A stretch of DNA of 64,000 nt. Source: JANQMY01 sp965227095 (GTDB lineage: Bacteria; Pseudomonadota; Alphaproteobacteria; JANQMY01). Positions 1-7,761 of this stretch are shown here, one piece after another. Below the pieces are notes generated by a model. It worked only from the letters and a program-made list of their open reading frames with translations. It was not told the DNA's origin and ran no database searches. Every line of letters begins with the position of its first letter. The first letter of the stretch is position 1. The stretch is from NCBI GenBank assembly GCA_965227095.1, contig CBDDFL010000001.1, forward strand, positions 992,001 to 1,056,000, read 5' to 3'. The position numbers and the translations under genes were made by a program.

Positions 1-716
1 CCATAGCCAAGTTGCGCCATCAACGCAATCATTGGCGCCACATATTTGGCATCGGCGGCTTGCTGTTCCGGCGTGCCCTGTTTTTGCAGGTTGAAGACCA
101 CCATGCCGTCTTTGCCAAGCTCTCTCTCGGCGCGCAATTTCGCGACAATGGTGTGGAATTGATCCGGCAAGCGCGCGGTTTCGGCCGGTTCGAAAGGGTA
201 ACCGTCCACCGAGCCGAACCCTTTGGTCACCCGTGTCAGCAACATCATCTGTGGGAAGAGGAGATTGCGCAAAACGGGCCGGTGGGCGCCATGGGTATAA
301 TGGGCATCGAAGGCGGCCAGTGCGTCTTGATAGGTGGGGGTGGCGATGGCCTTAAGATAGGCGTCCTTGGATGGGTATTGCACCAGTGCCGTGGCGGTCC
401 AGCCGATGTCGCCCAATTGCTCCGATCCCTGACCATTTTCCACCACTTTTCCCGCATAGATCCATTTGGCATCGCCTAAGTTTTCCGTGGCGGATTTAAA
501 CGCCCGCAGTTCCGCCATGGTTTGATCGGCGCTGGGGGCAGCGAGGCTTGATTTCAGAAAGGTGACCGCGTGAAAACTGCTCGCGCTGTAAACGGGGCTT
601 TGATGGTCTTGCGCCGCGCTGCGCCGTACCTCCGCATAAAATGCCTGTTGGCGCACCATGGCCGCAATCGCAAGAACCAGAAGTGCGGCCACGCCAATCA
701 ATAGGCCCTTTGTCAT
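1..716 (-). CDS. Membrane-anchored DUF1330/EthD-like protein, 3' end outside window
   Basis: I read this on the minus strand from the ATG at 716; it stays open to base 1, so the C-terminus is missing. About 238 residues are visible. Residues 1-20 form one hydrophobic N-terminal segment, a signal anchor or signal peptide. The region around residues 90-140 (Ala-Thr-Ala-Leu-Val-Gln-Tyr-Pro-Ser-Lys, followed later by Tyr-Gln-Asp-Ala-Leu) resembles the dimeric alpha/beta-barrel DUF1330 or EthD-like fold. These small ligand-binding or enzyme-like domains have no fixed function. It is divergent from the cupin lipoprotein at 877, and the 160 bases between them hold inverted repeats. The family call is by eye and moderate; the substrate is unknown. 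Confidence 0.6.
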   Translation of the reverse strand, partial: MTKGLLIGVAALLVLAIAAMVRQQAFYAEVRRSAAQDHQSPVYSASSFHAVTFLKSSLAAPSADQTMAELRAFKSATENLGDAKWIYAGKVVENGQGSEQLGDIGWTATALVQYPSKDAYLKAIATPTYQDALAAFDAHYTHGAHRPVLRNLLFPQMMLLTRVTKGFGSVDGYPFEPAETARLPDQFHTIVAKLRAERELGKDGMVVFNLQKQGTPEQQAADAKYVAPMIALMAQLGY

Positions 717-749
717 GACGCCGTTTCCCCGTTCGTTTCTGCCGACATT

Positions 750-798
750 TATTGACATAATGAGTGTCAATAGTTTGGGCGTCAAGGTGAAGTTGACG
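750..798. promoter_or_regulatory. Cluster of four GTCAA-type half-sites (two inverted repeats)
   Basis: TATTGACA (750-757) and TGTCAATA (765-772) form a perfect 8-base inverted repeat with a 7-base spacer. A second pair, CGTCAA (780-785) and TTGACG (793-798), has the same 7-base spacer but the half-sites face the other way. The cluster lies between the divergent genes starting at 716 and 877. It looks like a regulator-binding region; the regulator is unknown. Confidence 0.5.
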
Positions 799-876
799 GT
801 TTTGCGGGGTGCTTGAAAGAAGGGGCCCGGCAATGTCATCTTTTGGGGACGCGTAACCAACAAGGGGAAATGGGTG

Positions 877-1377
877 ATGAGACGGCAGATTGTTTTGGGG
901 CTGGTTTGCGGAATGGCACTGTCTGCGTGCAGCGGGCTGCCCGAACAATGGGGCGGCACGCCCGCCCCTAACCCAGGCCCCAACCCCGATGCGGAGGTGG
1001 TGATGGTGCGCCCGGACGCCGAAGTGATGACCAAGCAGGCGCTGCCCAATTTTGTCGGCGTCAGCGAGGCGTCCGCCGGATCGTCCGCCATTTCCATGAA
1101 CATGGTGATCATCCCGCCGGGCGGCCGCGCCGACCCCCATGTGCATAAGGGCTATGAATCCGCGATCTATGTGATGGAAGGCGAGGTGGAAACGAGATAC
1201 GGCACGGGGCTCACAAAATCCATGATCAACAAGGCGGGCGATTTCATTTTCATTCCCGCCGACGTGCCGCACCAACCCATCAATTTAAGCAAAACCAAAC
1301 GGGCCGTTGCGATCGTCTCGCGCAACGACGCGAACGAACAAGAAAGCGTGGAACATTACGACCCGGCGACGAAATAG
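877..1377 (+). CDS. Cupin-domain lipoprotein
   Basis: The protein is about 166 residues. It opens with a lipoprotein signal ending Leu-Ser-Ala-Cys, so it is probably attached to a membrane on the periplasmic side. The rest is one cupin barrel: the first motif is Pro-Pro-Gly-Gly-Arg-Ala-Asp-Pro-His-Val-His with a later Glu, and the second is Gly-Asp-Phe-Ile-Phe-Ile-Pro-Ala-Asp-Val-Pro-His. These supply the usual His and Glu metal ligands. The ATG at 877 is chosen over the GTG at 874 because AAGGGG at 862-867 is well spaced. Single-domain cupins of this kind bind small molecules or act as dioxygenases or isomerases; the substrate cannot be read here. Confidence 0.8.
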   Translation: MRRQIVLGLVCGMALSACSGLPEQWGGTPAPNPGPNPDAEVVMVRPDAEVMTKQALPNFVGVSEASAGSSAISMNMVIIPPGGRADPHVHKGYESAIYVMEGEVETRYGTGLTKSMINKAGDFIFIPADVPHQPINLSKTKRAVAIVSRNDANEQESVEHYDPATK

Positions 1378-1486
1378 TCCTGCTTTCCAGCCATCATTCC
1401 ATCAACCAAAGAAAGGGCTGGCGCCAAAGCCGCATCCGAGCCACACTACCCGGATAAGATGTGAGGTGTTCGCGTAGGGGGATGTG

Positions 1487-3409
1487 ATGGTTTCGAAGGT
1501 CTGGCATTTAGTGGCGCGCGTGATCCTGGTGGGCGCAGCTGCTGTGTTTGTGATGGGGGCGAAAGAAACGGGATCTGACAATATCTCCAAGGAAATGGCA
1601 CCCGTGCCAGACTGGGTTGATAATTTGTCTCTTGAGATTCCGCCGCTGAAATCTCAGGAAAAACACAATGACGTATTCCTATTTAACGACCTTCAAGTGA
1701 GGTATCGTCCGGATGCGCGTGAGGTGTATCGCCGATTTGTGTGGCGTTCAAATGATCCTGGTGACAACAATATTTTTGACGATGCCTACGACGTCAACTT
1801 ATCAGATATTGTAATCCACCACGTGACCGTAACGAAACCCGATGGGCGACAACTCAATCTCGCAATGTCAGACCTGCTGCCTATTGGGAAATATTGGCTT
1901 CAAGCGCTCTTAGCGCCCAACCTAGAAAAGGGCGATATTGTTGATGCATCTTTCACACAGACATTTTCGGGTAGCTATCAGTCTTCGTTGCTTTTCGAAA
2001 GGTTTAGCGTCGGCGCGAGAAAGGAAGGTGTTGTAAGGGTCAGAATATGTGGGCCAGCCGACCATCAGTTTACTATTAAAAACACATTATTCGAATCCGA
2101 AGCAGCCAGCGTCGTTATAGAGGCCAATACCTGTTACGTGCTTACGGAAAACTTCACGGGTGATGCAGCGATTGACTTTGAAACAGAATGGGCTTGGGCG
2201 TCGGGCGAAATACAAATTGAGACAATCGCGGATTGGCAAGACCTGTCGGCCGAAATTCATCGCCGGTCAACTGTTCCGCACCCTCAATCTCTAGAACTAC
2301 TCAAGCTTGCTCATGAGTTCGATCAGGAAGGAGAAACCTCATTAGACAAGTTCGGCGCTATGGTCCTCTACTTTCAACGATATTTTCATGCGCGCACACA
2401 AAACAATATCCTCACTGATTATGAGTGGCTGAAGCCAAACATGAAGGATGTTTTGAAGTACAGAAAGTGCATCGATTTCGAATGCTTAGCAATGGCGCAA
2501 GATATTCTCAATGAGCTCGACATCGATTCTGAACTTTATCTGGTCTGGAGCGGTAACCATCCAAAATATGGAATCATTTCGCTTGAAAAAGCGTATGACC
2601 GTAGGCTTGTTCTGAGAGTGCCAATTGAAGACAGCGTCTACTGGATTAGCTTTAGCGTCATTTTGGGTGTTGATTTAGAATACGGAAGCGATCAATTCGT
2701 GCCATTTGATGCGGATGTCTTGCTGCCGATTACGTCCAAGGGGGCCGACCCCATTGTCGCTGAGAGATTGCCCTCGACCGATCCGACGTCACAATTGCGG
2801 TCGACCTATACCATTTCGGACGATGAAGATTCTTGGACGCTCGAAGAGATTGTTCTCGGGGACTATCTCTATGTCGATAATGTTCAGTATGGAGACAAGC
2901 GTCAGGTAGTGCTTGAGCGTGGGTTTCCCGGTATCAAGCAGACGAAGTCAATATATTTCGAAAGCGATGAAGATGGGGTGCCCGATAAAATCACACACTA
3001 CTTCTCACTTCCGAAAGAATGGCGCGTCAATGTAAGCAGCAAACACAAAGCTCTAGGGTTTGTTGTTGAGCAGCTTCCTAAACTTTTTCGAGAAGAAATT
3101 GAGGCCTTTAACGAAAACAGCGACGCTCTTAGTCAACACCCTATTTATAACGTGGTGAAAACGACCCTCGAACGGCCTGCGGTGGAAAGCTGGGACACTA
3201 AGAGTTTTGAAGAGTCGGTCGTCAATGAATATTTCGATTTTTCGGTGAGCCAGAAATTCGATGGCCAGAAACTAGAACGAACTTACACTTACAAGACACT
3301 CAAAAAATGGGTGGATGATGAAGATCGGGAGATGCTGGTCGCTGATCTCGAACGCGCCCTCGAACTCGTCCGGCCCTGGTCGGTCAGTTATCAGCCGGCG
3401 GCGGAGTAG
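1487..3409 (+). CDS. DUF3857/transglutaminase-like exported protein with degenerate active site
   Basis: About 640 residues with an N-terminal signal peptide (residues 5-25). The first half resembles DUF3857, the beta-rich partner of bacterial transglutaminase-like proteins. The transglutaminase core follows, with Cys328 in Arg-Lys-Cys-Ile-Asp-Phe-Glu-Cys-Leu-Ala where Gly-Asp-Cys-Lys-Asp-Lys is usual. Where active members have Asn-His-Val-Ile-Val, this one has Tyr-Asp-Arg-Arg-Leu-Val-Leu, so the catalytic His appears lost and the Asp is not evident. It may be a binding or scaffold protein. The ATG at 1487 follows AGGGGG. Codon use is AT-richer than both neighbours, suggesting transfer. The 3' end overlaps the convergent antiporter gene by 26 bases. 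Confidence 0.65.
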   Translation: MVSKVWHLVARVILVGAAAVFVMGAKETGSDNISKEMAPVPDWVDNLSLEIPPLKSQEKHNDVFLFNDLQVRYRPDAREVYRRFVWRSNDPGDNNIFDDAYDVNLSDIVIHHVTVTKPDGRQLNLAMSDLLPIGKYWLQALLAPNLEKGDIVDASFTQTFSGSYQSSLLFERFSVGARKEGVVRVRICGPADHQFTIKNTLFESEAASVVIEANTCYVLTENFTGDAAIDFETEWAWASGEIQIETIADWQDLSAEIHRRSTVPHPQSLELLKLAHEFDQEGETSLDKFGAMVLYFQRYFHARTQNNILTDYEWLKPNMKDVLKYRKCIDFECLAMAQDILNELDIDSELYLVWSGNHPKYGIISLEKAYDRRLVLRVPIEDSVYWISFSVILGVDLEYGSDQFVPFDADVLLPITSKGADPIVAERLPSTDPTSQLRSTYTISDDEDSWTLEEIVLGDYLYVDNVQYGDKRQVVLERGFPGIKQTKSIYFESDEDGVPDKITHYFSLPKEWRVNVSSKHKALGFVVEQLPKLFREEIEAFNENSDALSQHPIYNVVKTTLERPAVESWDTKSFEESVVNEYFDFSVSQKFDGQKLERTYTYKTLKKWVDDEDREMLVADLERALELVRPWSVSYQPAAE

Positions 3410-5243
3410 GGGGCGTGTCCGCTGTCGCGTTCTCTTTCGCCTCTTTCGCCTCTGTCACCGTTTCTTTCTCTGCCGGTGGCGCGTAGGCCAGAATGGTGTC
3501 GCCCGCCTCGGCGCGGGCTTTATTGGCGGAAAACACCAGTGCGCCGCTTTTCTTCTGTACCAAGATGATCTCGGTATCCTCCGGGCGCCCGTCGGCCCAG
3601 TCGTCGAATGTGTATTGCTCGCTTAGCGTGGTTTTTTGGAACGTCCAGCCCGCATAATGGCGGCGCAGCAGTTCTTCCAACGCCACCGCCTTTTTGAACA
3701 ACGGCCGTCCGCGCAAGGTGAAGGAGACACCGCGCGGGTCATCTTCTTCAGCGCGGCCAAGCTGCAGCACATTGGTGCGGCCAAGCTCTGGGCCGAACTC
3801 CGTACAGACCAACGAGTTGTAGGCTTCATTCCCGGTCACCGCCACCATGTGCCCATATTTGTTCATGTCGATTTCGTGTTCGGTCGCTTCCGACAGGATC
3901 TCTTCGTGATAGGTGGGAATGGCGGCCAGCCGCGCGGGCTTCAGCCGCCGCCAACCCGTATCCGCAATGGCCACGGTCACGCCCATGTCCTTCAAGCTTT
4001 GGGCAAAGGCGGTGCTCCACGCGGACGCCCCGACAATCAACACGCCGGGGTCTTCCTTGGAGGTAAGGTCTAACCGTTCCGCCAGCCATTTGATGGAAAA
4101 GCCGTGGGCCAACACGGTGGCGAACACCACGGCAAAGGACAGGGGAATGAGCTGCGCCCCTTCCGCATAGCCCAGATGCACAAGCTCCGCCCCGAAGAAG
4201 CCCGAGACCGCCACGGCCACCACGCCGCGCGGCGCGATCCAACCCAGCAATACCCGTTCCTGCCAGGTGAGGCCCGCGCCAATGGTGCTGATCCACACGG
4301 TCGCCGGGCGCACCAGGAACAGGATCGCCAGCACGAAGCCGATCAACGGCCAGTCCACGGCGGTCAACACATCGGGCGTCAACGTGGCGGTTAGAATGAC
4401 GAACACGCCGGACACGAACAGCACCGTCACATATTCCTTGAAGCGCCGCATTTCCGTGATGCTGGCGAGCCGTGCATTGCCCAGCGTGATGCCGAGTGCC
4501 GTCACCGCCACCAGGCCGGTTTCGTGTTCGATCTGGTCGGCGGCGGCATAGCAGATCAGCACCGCACACAGAATAAACGGTGCTTTCAAGAATTCGGGGA
4601 TCATGCCGCGACGGAACAATTGCGCAAGGCCCAGGCCCAGGCCGACGCCGATCCCCGCGGCCAGGGACGAGGCAATGACGATCCAGAAGACCGTGCCCGC
4701 CACCGTGCCGCCTTGATCCGCATAATGCAGATATTCAAACACCAGCACGGCGAACAGCGCACCGATGGGATCGTTGATAATACCTTCCCATTTCAGAATG
4801 GCGCGCGGGCGCGACGCAAGCTTTGCCTGGCGCAACAAGGGAATGATCACGGTCGGACCGGTCACCACCAAAATGCCGGCAAACAGAATGGCCACGGGCA
4901 GGGACAGGCCGGCAATGTAATGAGCGGCCCAGGTGCCCAGCGCCCATCCAACAAATACGCCCGGGAACACCAGGCGCCGCACACCGCGTGACGCATCGCG
5001 CAGTTCATGGAAGTTGAGCGTTAATCCGCCCTCGAACAAAATCACCGCGACGGCCACGGCGATCATGGGGCGCAGCAGCTCGCCGAAATCTTGTTCGGGC
5101 TGCAACAGGCCGGTCACGGGCCCGGCGAGGATGCCGGCCACCGCCATCAGCACTATGGCGGGCAGGTTGAACCGCCAGGCGAGCCATTGGGCACCAATGC
5201 CCAGCACGCCAATCAACGTGATGATGACGACAATGTCTTCCAT
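3384..5243 (-). CDS. CPA1-family cation:proton antiporter with C-terminal cytosolic domain
   Basis: 619 residues from the ATG at 5243. About twelve membrane segments fill residues 1-400, with the Asn-Asp pair in Gly-Ile-Ile-Asn-Asp-Pro-Ile-Gly typical of CPA1 Na+/H+ or K+/H+ exchangers. A Rossmann-like segment follows (Val-Leu-Ile-Val-Gly-Ala-Ser-Ala-Trp-Ser, then Thr-Gly-Asn-Glu-Ala-Tyr-Asn) that resembles a TrkA-N/RCK domain. A late segment may be TrkA-C-like, and the tail is rich in Ala, Glu, Thr and Pro. It would exchange a monovalent cation for protons at the inner membrane. The in-frame extension up to 5375 is rejected because it is not membrane-like and covers a repeat. The ion cannot be told from sequence. 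Confidence 0.85.
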   Translation of the reverse strand: MEDIVVIITLIGVLGIGAQWLAWRFNLPAIVLMAVAGILAGPVTGLLQPEQDFGELLRPMIAVAVAVILFEGGLTLNFHELRDASRGVRRLVFPGVFVGWALGTWAAHYIAGLSLPVAILFAGILVVTGPTVIIPLLRQAKLASRPRAILKWEGIINDPIGALFAVLVFEYLHYADQGGTVAGTVFWIVIASSLAAGIGVGLGLGLAQLFRRGMIPEFLKAPFILCAVLICYAAADQIEHETGLVAVTALGITLGNARLASITEMRRFKEYVTVLFVSGVFVILTATLTPDVLTAVDWPLIGFVLAILFLVRPATVWISTIGAGLTWQERVLLGWIAPRGVVAVAVSGFFGAELVHLGYAEGAQLIPLSFAVVFATVLAHGFSIKWLAERLDLTSKEDPGVLIVGASAWSTAFAQSLKDMGVTVAIADTGWRRLKPARLAAIPTYHEEILSEATEHEIDMNKYGHMVAVTGNEAYNSLVCTEFGPELGRTNVLQLGRAEEDDPRGVSFTLRGRPLFKKAVALEELLRRHYAGWTFQKTTLSEQYTFDDWADGRPEDTEIILVQKKSGALVFSANKARAEAGDTILAYAPPAEKETVTEAKEAKENATADTPPTPPPADN

Positions 5244-5336
5244 GAGGGTGAGTTCCAATTGCGGTTGTTTTGGAAGGCAGCATAGAGGGGTTTGGAGGAA
5301 AGGTCTTCTTTGTGTGCTTTGTTGTTTGAACCGCGC

Positions 5337-5367
5337 CATCCCAGGGCTTGTCCCGGCAATGACGGAT
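5337..5367. repeat. Dispersed REP-like repeat, single copy
   Basis: The bases read CATCCCAGGGCTTG, then TCCCGGCAATGACGG. On the other strand this is the 'CCGTCATTGCCGGGACAAG...' type of imperfect palindrome often seen scattered between alphaproteobacterial genes. It lies in the gap upstream of both the antiporter and the PadR gene. It is related in style, not identical, to the element at 40720-40787. Confidence 0.45.
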
Positions 5368-5398
5368 TGAAACAAATTGCGCTCCGGTCTATGGACTC

Positions 5399-5436
5399 TT
5401 GACTCTCACCTATCGTCCACTATATCGTCCGATATA
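5399..5436 (+). promoter_or_regulatory. Probable PadR promoter with operator palindrome over the -10
   Basis: TATATCG (5421-5427), two bases, then CGATATA (5430-5436) is a perfect inverted repeat directly upstream of the PadR gene. TTGACT at 5399-5404 and TATATC at 5421-5426, 16 bases apart, could be the -35 and -10. The palindrome would then cover the -10 and allow autorepression. An extra ATCGTCC at 5412-5418 repeats one half. The binding protein is inferred from position only. Confidence 0.5.
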
Positions 5437-5455
5437 CTTAAACGGAGGTTGGTTG

Positions 5456-6019
5456 ATGTATTGTTACACGCCACGTTATCGCCGCCGGCGCGCATCCGGC
5501 GGGCGGCACAAATATGGGCCTTGGTCTTGGGAAGCGCGGTTTTTCAATAAGGGGGAGCTGGCTTTGGCCGTCCTCTCGCTGCTCGAAGACGGGCCCAAAC
5601 ATGGCTATGAACTCATGAAAGAGCTGGAAGACCGGTCCCATGGGCTCTATCGCCCCAGTGCGGGGTCTGTCTATCCCATCTTGCAGCAATTGCTCGATCA
5701 GGAATTGGCGACGGCGTCCGAAGAAGAGGGCGGCAAAAAGGTCTACGACCTGACCAAAGCCGGCAAGGACCATGTGAAATCTCGTCGAGAAACCATCGAC
5801 CGCATTTGGCAGCGTACAGATGAAGACGAATGGACCGGCTGGCGGCACGCCTATCACAGCGAGGCGTCAGAAGTGATGCGCCCCGCCTTCCGCTTGATGC
5901 GGGTGGCCGTGCGCACGGTTGCGGAAGCAAGCGATCCGGAAGAGGTCGCCGAAGAGGTGCGCGATATCTTGCGCAAAGCCCGGCGCGATATTCAGAAATT
6001 GGGTGACGAGGGCGCATGA
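5456..6019 (+). CDS. PadR-family transcriptional regulator
   Basis: 187 residues from the ATG at 5456, preceded by GGAGG at 5444-5448. An Arg-rich N-terminus leads into a PadR winged helix: Leu-Ala-Val-Leu-Ser-Leu-Leu, Gly-Pro-Lys-His-Gly-Tyr-Glu-Leu-Met-Lys, and Ser-Ala-Gly-Ser-Val-Tyr-Pro-Ile-Leu-Gln-Gln-Leu. The wing ends in Lys-Val-Tyr-Asp-Leu-Thr. The C-terminal part is helical and likely the dimerisation arm. The stop codon overlaps the start of the membrane-protein gene at 6016 (ATGA), so the two are translated together. Autoregulation through the palindrome just upstream is likely. PadR proteins are usually repressors released by a small molecule or metal; the signal here is unknown. 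Confidence 0.88.
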   Translation: MYCYTPRYRRRRASGGRHKYGPWSWEARFFNKGELALAVLSLLEDGPKHGYELMKELEDRSHGLYRPSAGSVYPILQQLLDQELATASEEEGGKKVYDLTKAGKDHVKSRRETIDRIWQRTDEDEWTGWRHAYHSEASEVMRPAFRLMRVAVRTVAEASDPEEVAEEVRDILRKARRDIQKLGDEGA

Positions 6020-6450
6020 CCGCGGCGCTTTATGTGATTGGGGCGGTGCCCTTTATCATACTGGGTGGGCTGCATGGTCTGTATACTGTGATAGACGAGT
6101 TTGCACCGCGGAGGCTTGCACCGAAAGACACATCGCTGATTGAAGCTCTACGCATGGCGCCGTTGGGTATCACGCAGGAAACCAATATGTGGCGCGCCTG
6201 GATTGGTTTCAATCTCAGCCACAGTCTCGGTGCGGTCGCCTTCGGCTTGCTCTATGCCTATCTTGCCATCGCCCATGCGGAGTTTCTGATGATGGCCGGG
6301 CCACTTCTGTGGGCCGCGCCGCTTATCGGTGCGGTGTATATTTATACGGCGTGGCGCTATTGGTTCTCCGTGCCGTTGATTGGTGTTTGCGCGGGCACGG
6401 CCTCGTTTATTGCGGGGGCGCTCACCGCAAATTCTACCATTTCTCCTTAA
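6016..6450 (+). CDS. Small integral membrane protein, PadR operon partner
   Basis: 144 residues with four predicted membrane segments (about 3-25, 55-80, 90-110 and 118-140). Gly-Phe-Asn-Leu-Ser-His-Ser-Leu-Gly sits in the second segment. The pattern reminds me of the small uncharacterised membrane family called LIC_13387-like in some annotations, but I am not sure. It overlaps the PadR gene by four bases and is probably the main target or partner of that regulator. The 3' end overlaps the convergent SDR gene by 17 bases. No catalytic motif is visible, so no function is assigned. Confidence 0.75.
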   Translation: MTAALYVIGAVPFIILGGLHGLYTVIDEFAPRRLAPKDTSLIEALRMAPLGITQETNMWRAWIGFNLSHSLGAVAFGLLYAYLAIAHAEFLMMAGPLLWAAPLIGAVYIYTAWRYWFSVPLIGVCAGTASFIAGALTANSTISP

Positions 6451-7147
6451 ACGGACGCACATCCAATTCAAACGTCCAGGCGGATTGCGGCTGTTGCGTG
6501 AGGTAATAGACGGCAGACGCAATGTCGTCCGGCTGCAAGAAAAAATCGTCCGGCACTTCTTGGTTTTGCTGCTGGATCATCTCGCGGGTGCGCGGCAGGT
6601 CAATCACCCCATCGACAATCACATAAGACACATGAATTTTCTCGGGGCCTAAATGTTTCGCCATGGATTGAGCCATGGCCCGTTGGGCGGCTTTGGCCGA
6701 TGTGAAGGCCATGAAGTTGGCGTTGTGTTTGACGGCCGACGTTGCGCCGGTGACCACGATGTTGCCGCCCCCAAGGCCGCGCATGTGCGGCACGACGGTC
6801 TTTGCCGCGGCGAACAATCCATAAGCATTCACGCGCCAGGCGGCTTCAACGTCCTCCAATTCCGTTGCGTCCAAATTTCCGAACAGGCCGGAACCGGCAT
6901 TATAGAGAAGCGTCTGAATGGGCCCCATCTCTTGTTTGATGGCGGTTAACACCTGTTCCGCCTTGGCGGGATCGGTCGCGTCATAGGCATAGGCCGTCGA
7001 TCCGGGGATCTGGCTTTCCAGTCCCTTTAAGTAGCTTTCATTGCGCGACAGCAATGCAACGCGATAGCCCTCTTCTGTAAATTTCTTCGCGAACGCCTCC
7101 CCGTTGCCGGGGCCGACGCCGATAATGGCGCAAACAGGTTGGGTCAT
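6434..7147 (-). CDS. SDR-family oxidoreductase, catalytic Tyr replaced by Phe
   Basis: 237 residues from the ATG at 7147, which has GGAGAGGA eight bases upstream. It is a single Rossmann fold: the nucleotide loop is Ile-Gly-Val-Gly-Pro-Gly-Asn-Gly (9-16), the Asn-Ala-Gly motif is at about 83-85, and a Ser-containing strand Val-Thr-Gly-Ala-Thr-Ser lies at 132-137. The usual Tyr-x-x-x-Lys is here Phe148-Thr-Ser-Ala-Lys152, so the catalytic Tyr is missing while the Lys stays. The family reduces or oxidises small alcohols and ketones with NAD(P). This member may be slow, work differently, or only bind cofactor. Confidence 0.85.
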   Translation of the reverse strand: MTQPVCAIIGVGPGNGEAFAKKFTEEGYRVALLSRNESYLKGLESQIPGSTAYAYDATDPAKAEQVLTAIKQEMGPIQTLLYNAGSGLFGNLDATELEDVEAAWRVNAYGLFAAAKTVVPHMRGLGGGNIVVTGATSAVKHNANFMAFTSAKAAQRAMAQSMAKHLGPEKIHVSYVIVDGVIDLPRTREMIQQQNQEVPDDFFLQPDDIASAVYYLTQQPQSAWTFELDVRPFKEKW

Positions 7148-7296
7148 TGGTGTCCTCTCCGGAGCTGTCCTCACAGGAAATCGGGATCTCTCCATATGGC
7201 GAGGATCCAGTGTAGCGCAACGTTATCAAGGGTGCGATGGTGCAAACCGCACGGGCGCGATTGTCAGAGCGCCCATCCTGGCCTAATTTCCTTCCT

Positions 7297-7728
7297 ATGA
7301 AACATCTACGCTCCCCCCGGAAAGCCGCGGGCGTTCTCGCGCTTGCGGCGTTTGTTCTTGCCGGTTGTGCCGATGGCGTGCCCTGGCAAAAGGCTGGCTG
7401 CGCCGGCGAGACCTTGACCGAAACCACCTTGTTTTTTGGCCTTAGCCGCGTCGGCGGCGAGGTAACGGAAGCGGAATGGGCCGCCTTTCAGAAAAACCAT
7501 TTGGAGCCCGCCTTTGCGGAAGGGTTCACGGTGATCAACGGCGATGGGTATTGGCGCGTGCCTGAAACCGGCAAATCGGTGTCCGAAAAATCGAAGATCC
7601 TTATTCGGGTGCACAGCGGATCGTCCGACGACCTCGCGGCGATTGCCGGGGTGATCAACACCTATAAAACGCAGTTCGACCAGGAGTCCGTTTTGCGGAT
7701 GGAGTCGGAAGTCTGCACCGATTTCTAG
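7297..7728 (+). CDS. DUF3574 lipoprotein
   Basis: 143 residues. The signal sequence ends in Leu-Ala-Gly-Cys, a good lipobox. The remainder matches the DUF3574 pattern: Thr-Leu-Phe-Phe-Gly-Leu-Ser-Arg, then Val-Thr-Glu-Ala-Glu-Trp, then Gly-Phe-Thr-Val-Ile-Asn-Gly-Asp-Gly-Tyr-Trp-Arg and Ser-Lys-Ile-Leu-Ile-Arg-Val. The family is a small alpha/beta-type domain of unknown function on the cell surface or in the periplasm. The ATG at 7297 has no clear ribosome-binding site, but only this start leaves an intact lipoprotein signal. It is divergent from the SDR gene and followed after 33 bases by an LLM oxidoreductase. Confidence 0.75.
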   Translation: MKHLRSPRKAAGVLALAAFVLAGCADGVPWQKAGCAGETLTETTLFFGLSRVGGEVTEAEWAAFQKNHLEPAFAEGFTVINGDGYWRVPETGKSVSEKSKILIRVHSGSSDDLAAIAGVINTYKTQFDQESVLRMESEVCTDF

Positions 7729-7761
7729 CGACAAAAAGAAAATCAGTCTCAGGAGGACTTC

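Noticed and set aside
496..1275. Minus-strand frame of 259 codons across the cupin gene
   Set aside because: It overlaps both the cupin gene and the partial gene at 1-716 and lacks any domain; His/Arg-rich noise.
3826..4569. Open frame of 247 codons within the antiporter gene
   Set aside because: Same strand but other frame; Arg/Gly-rich without membrane segments, while the antiporter frame is strongly membrane-like.
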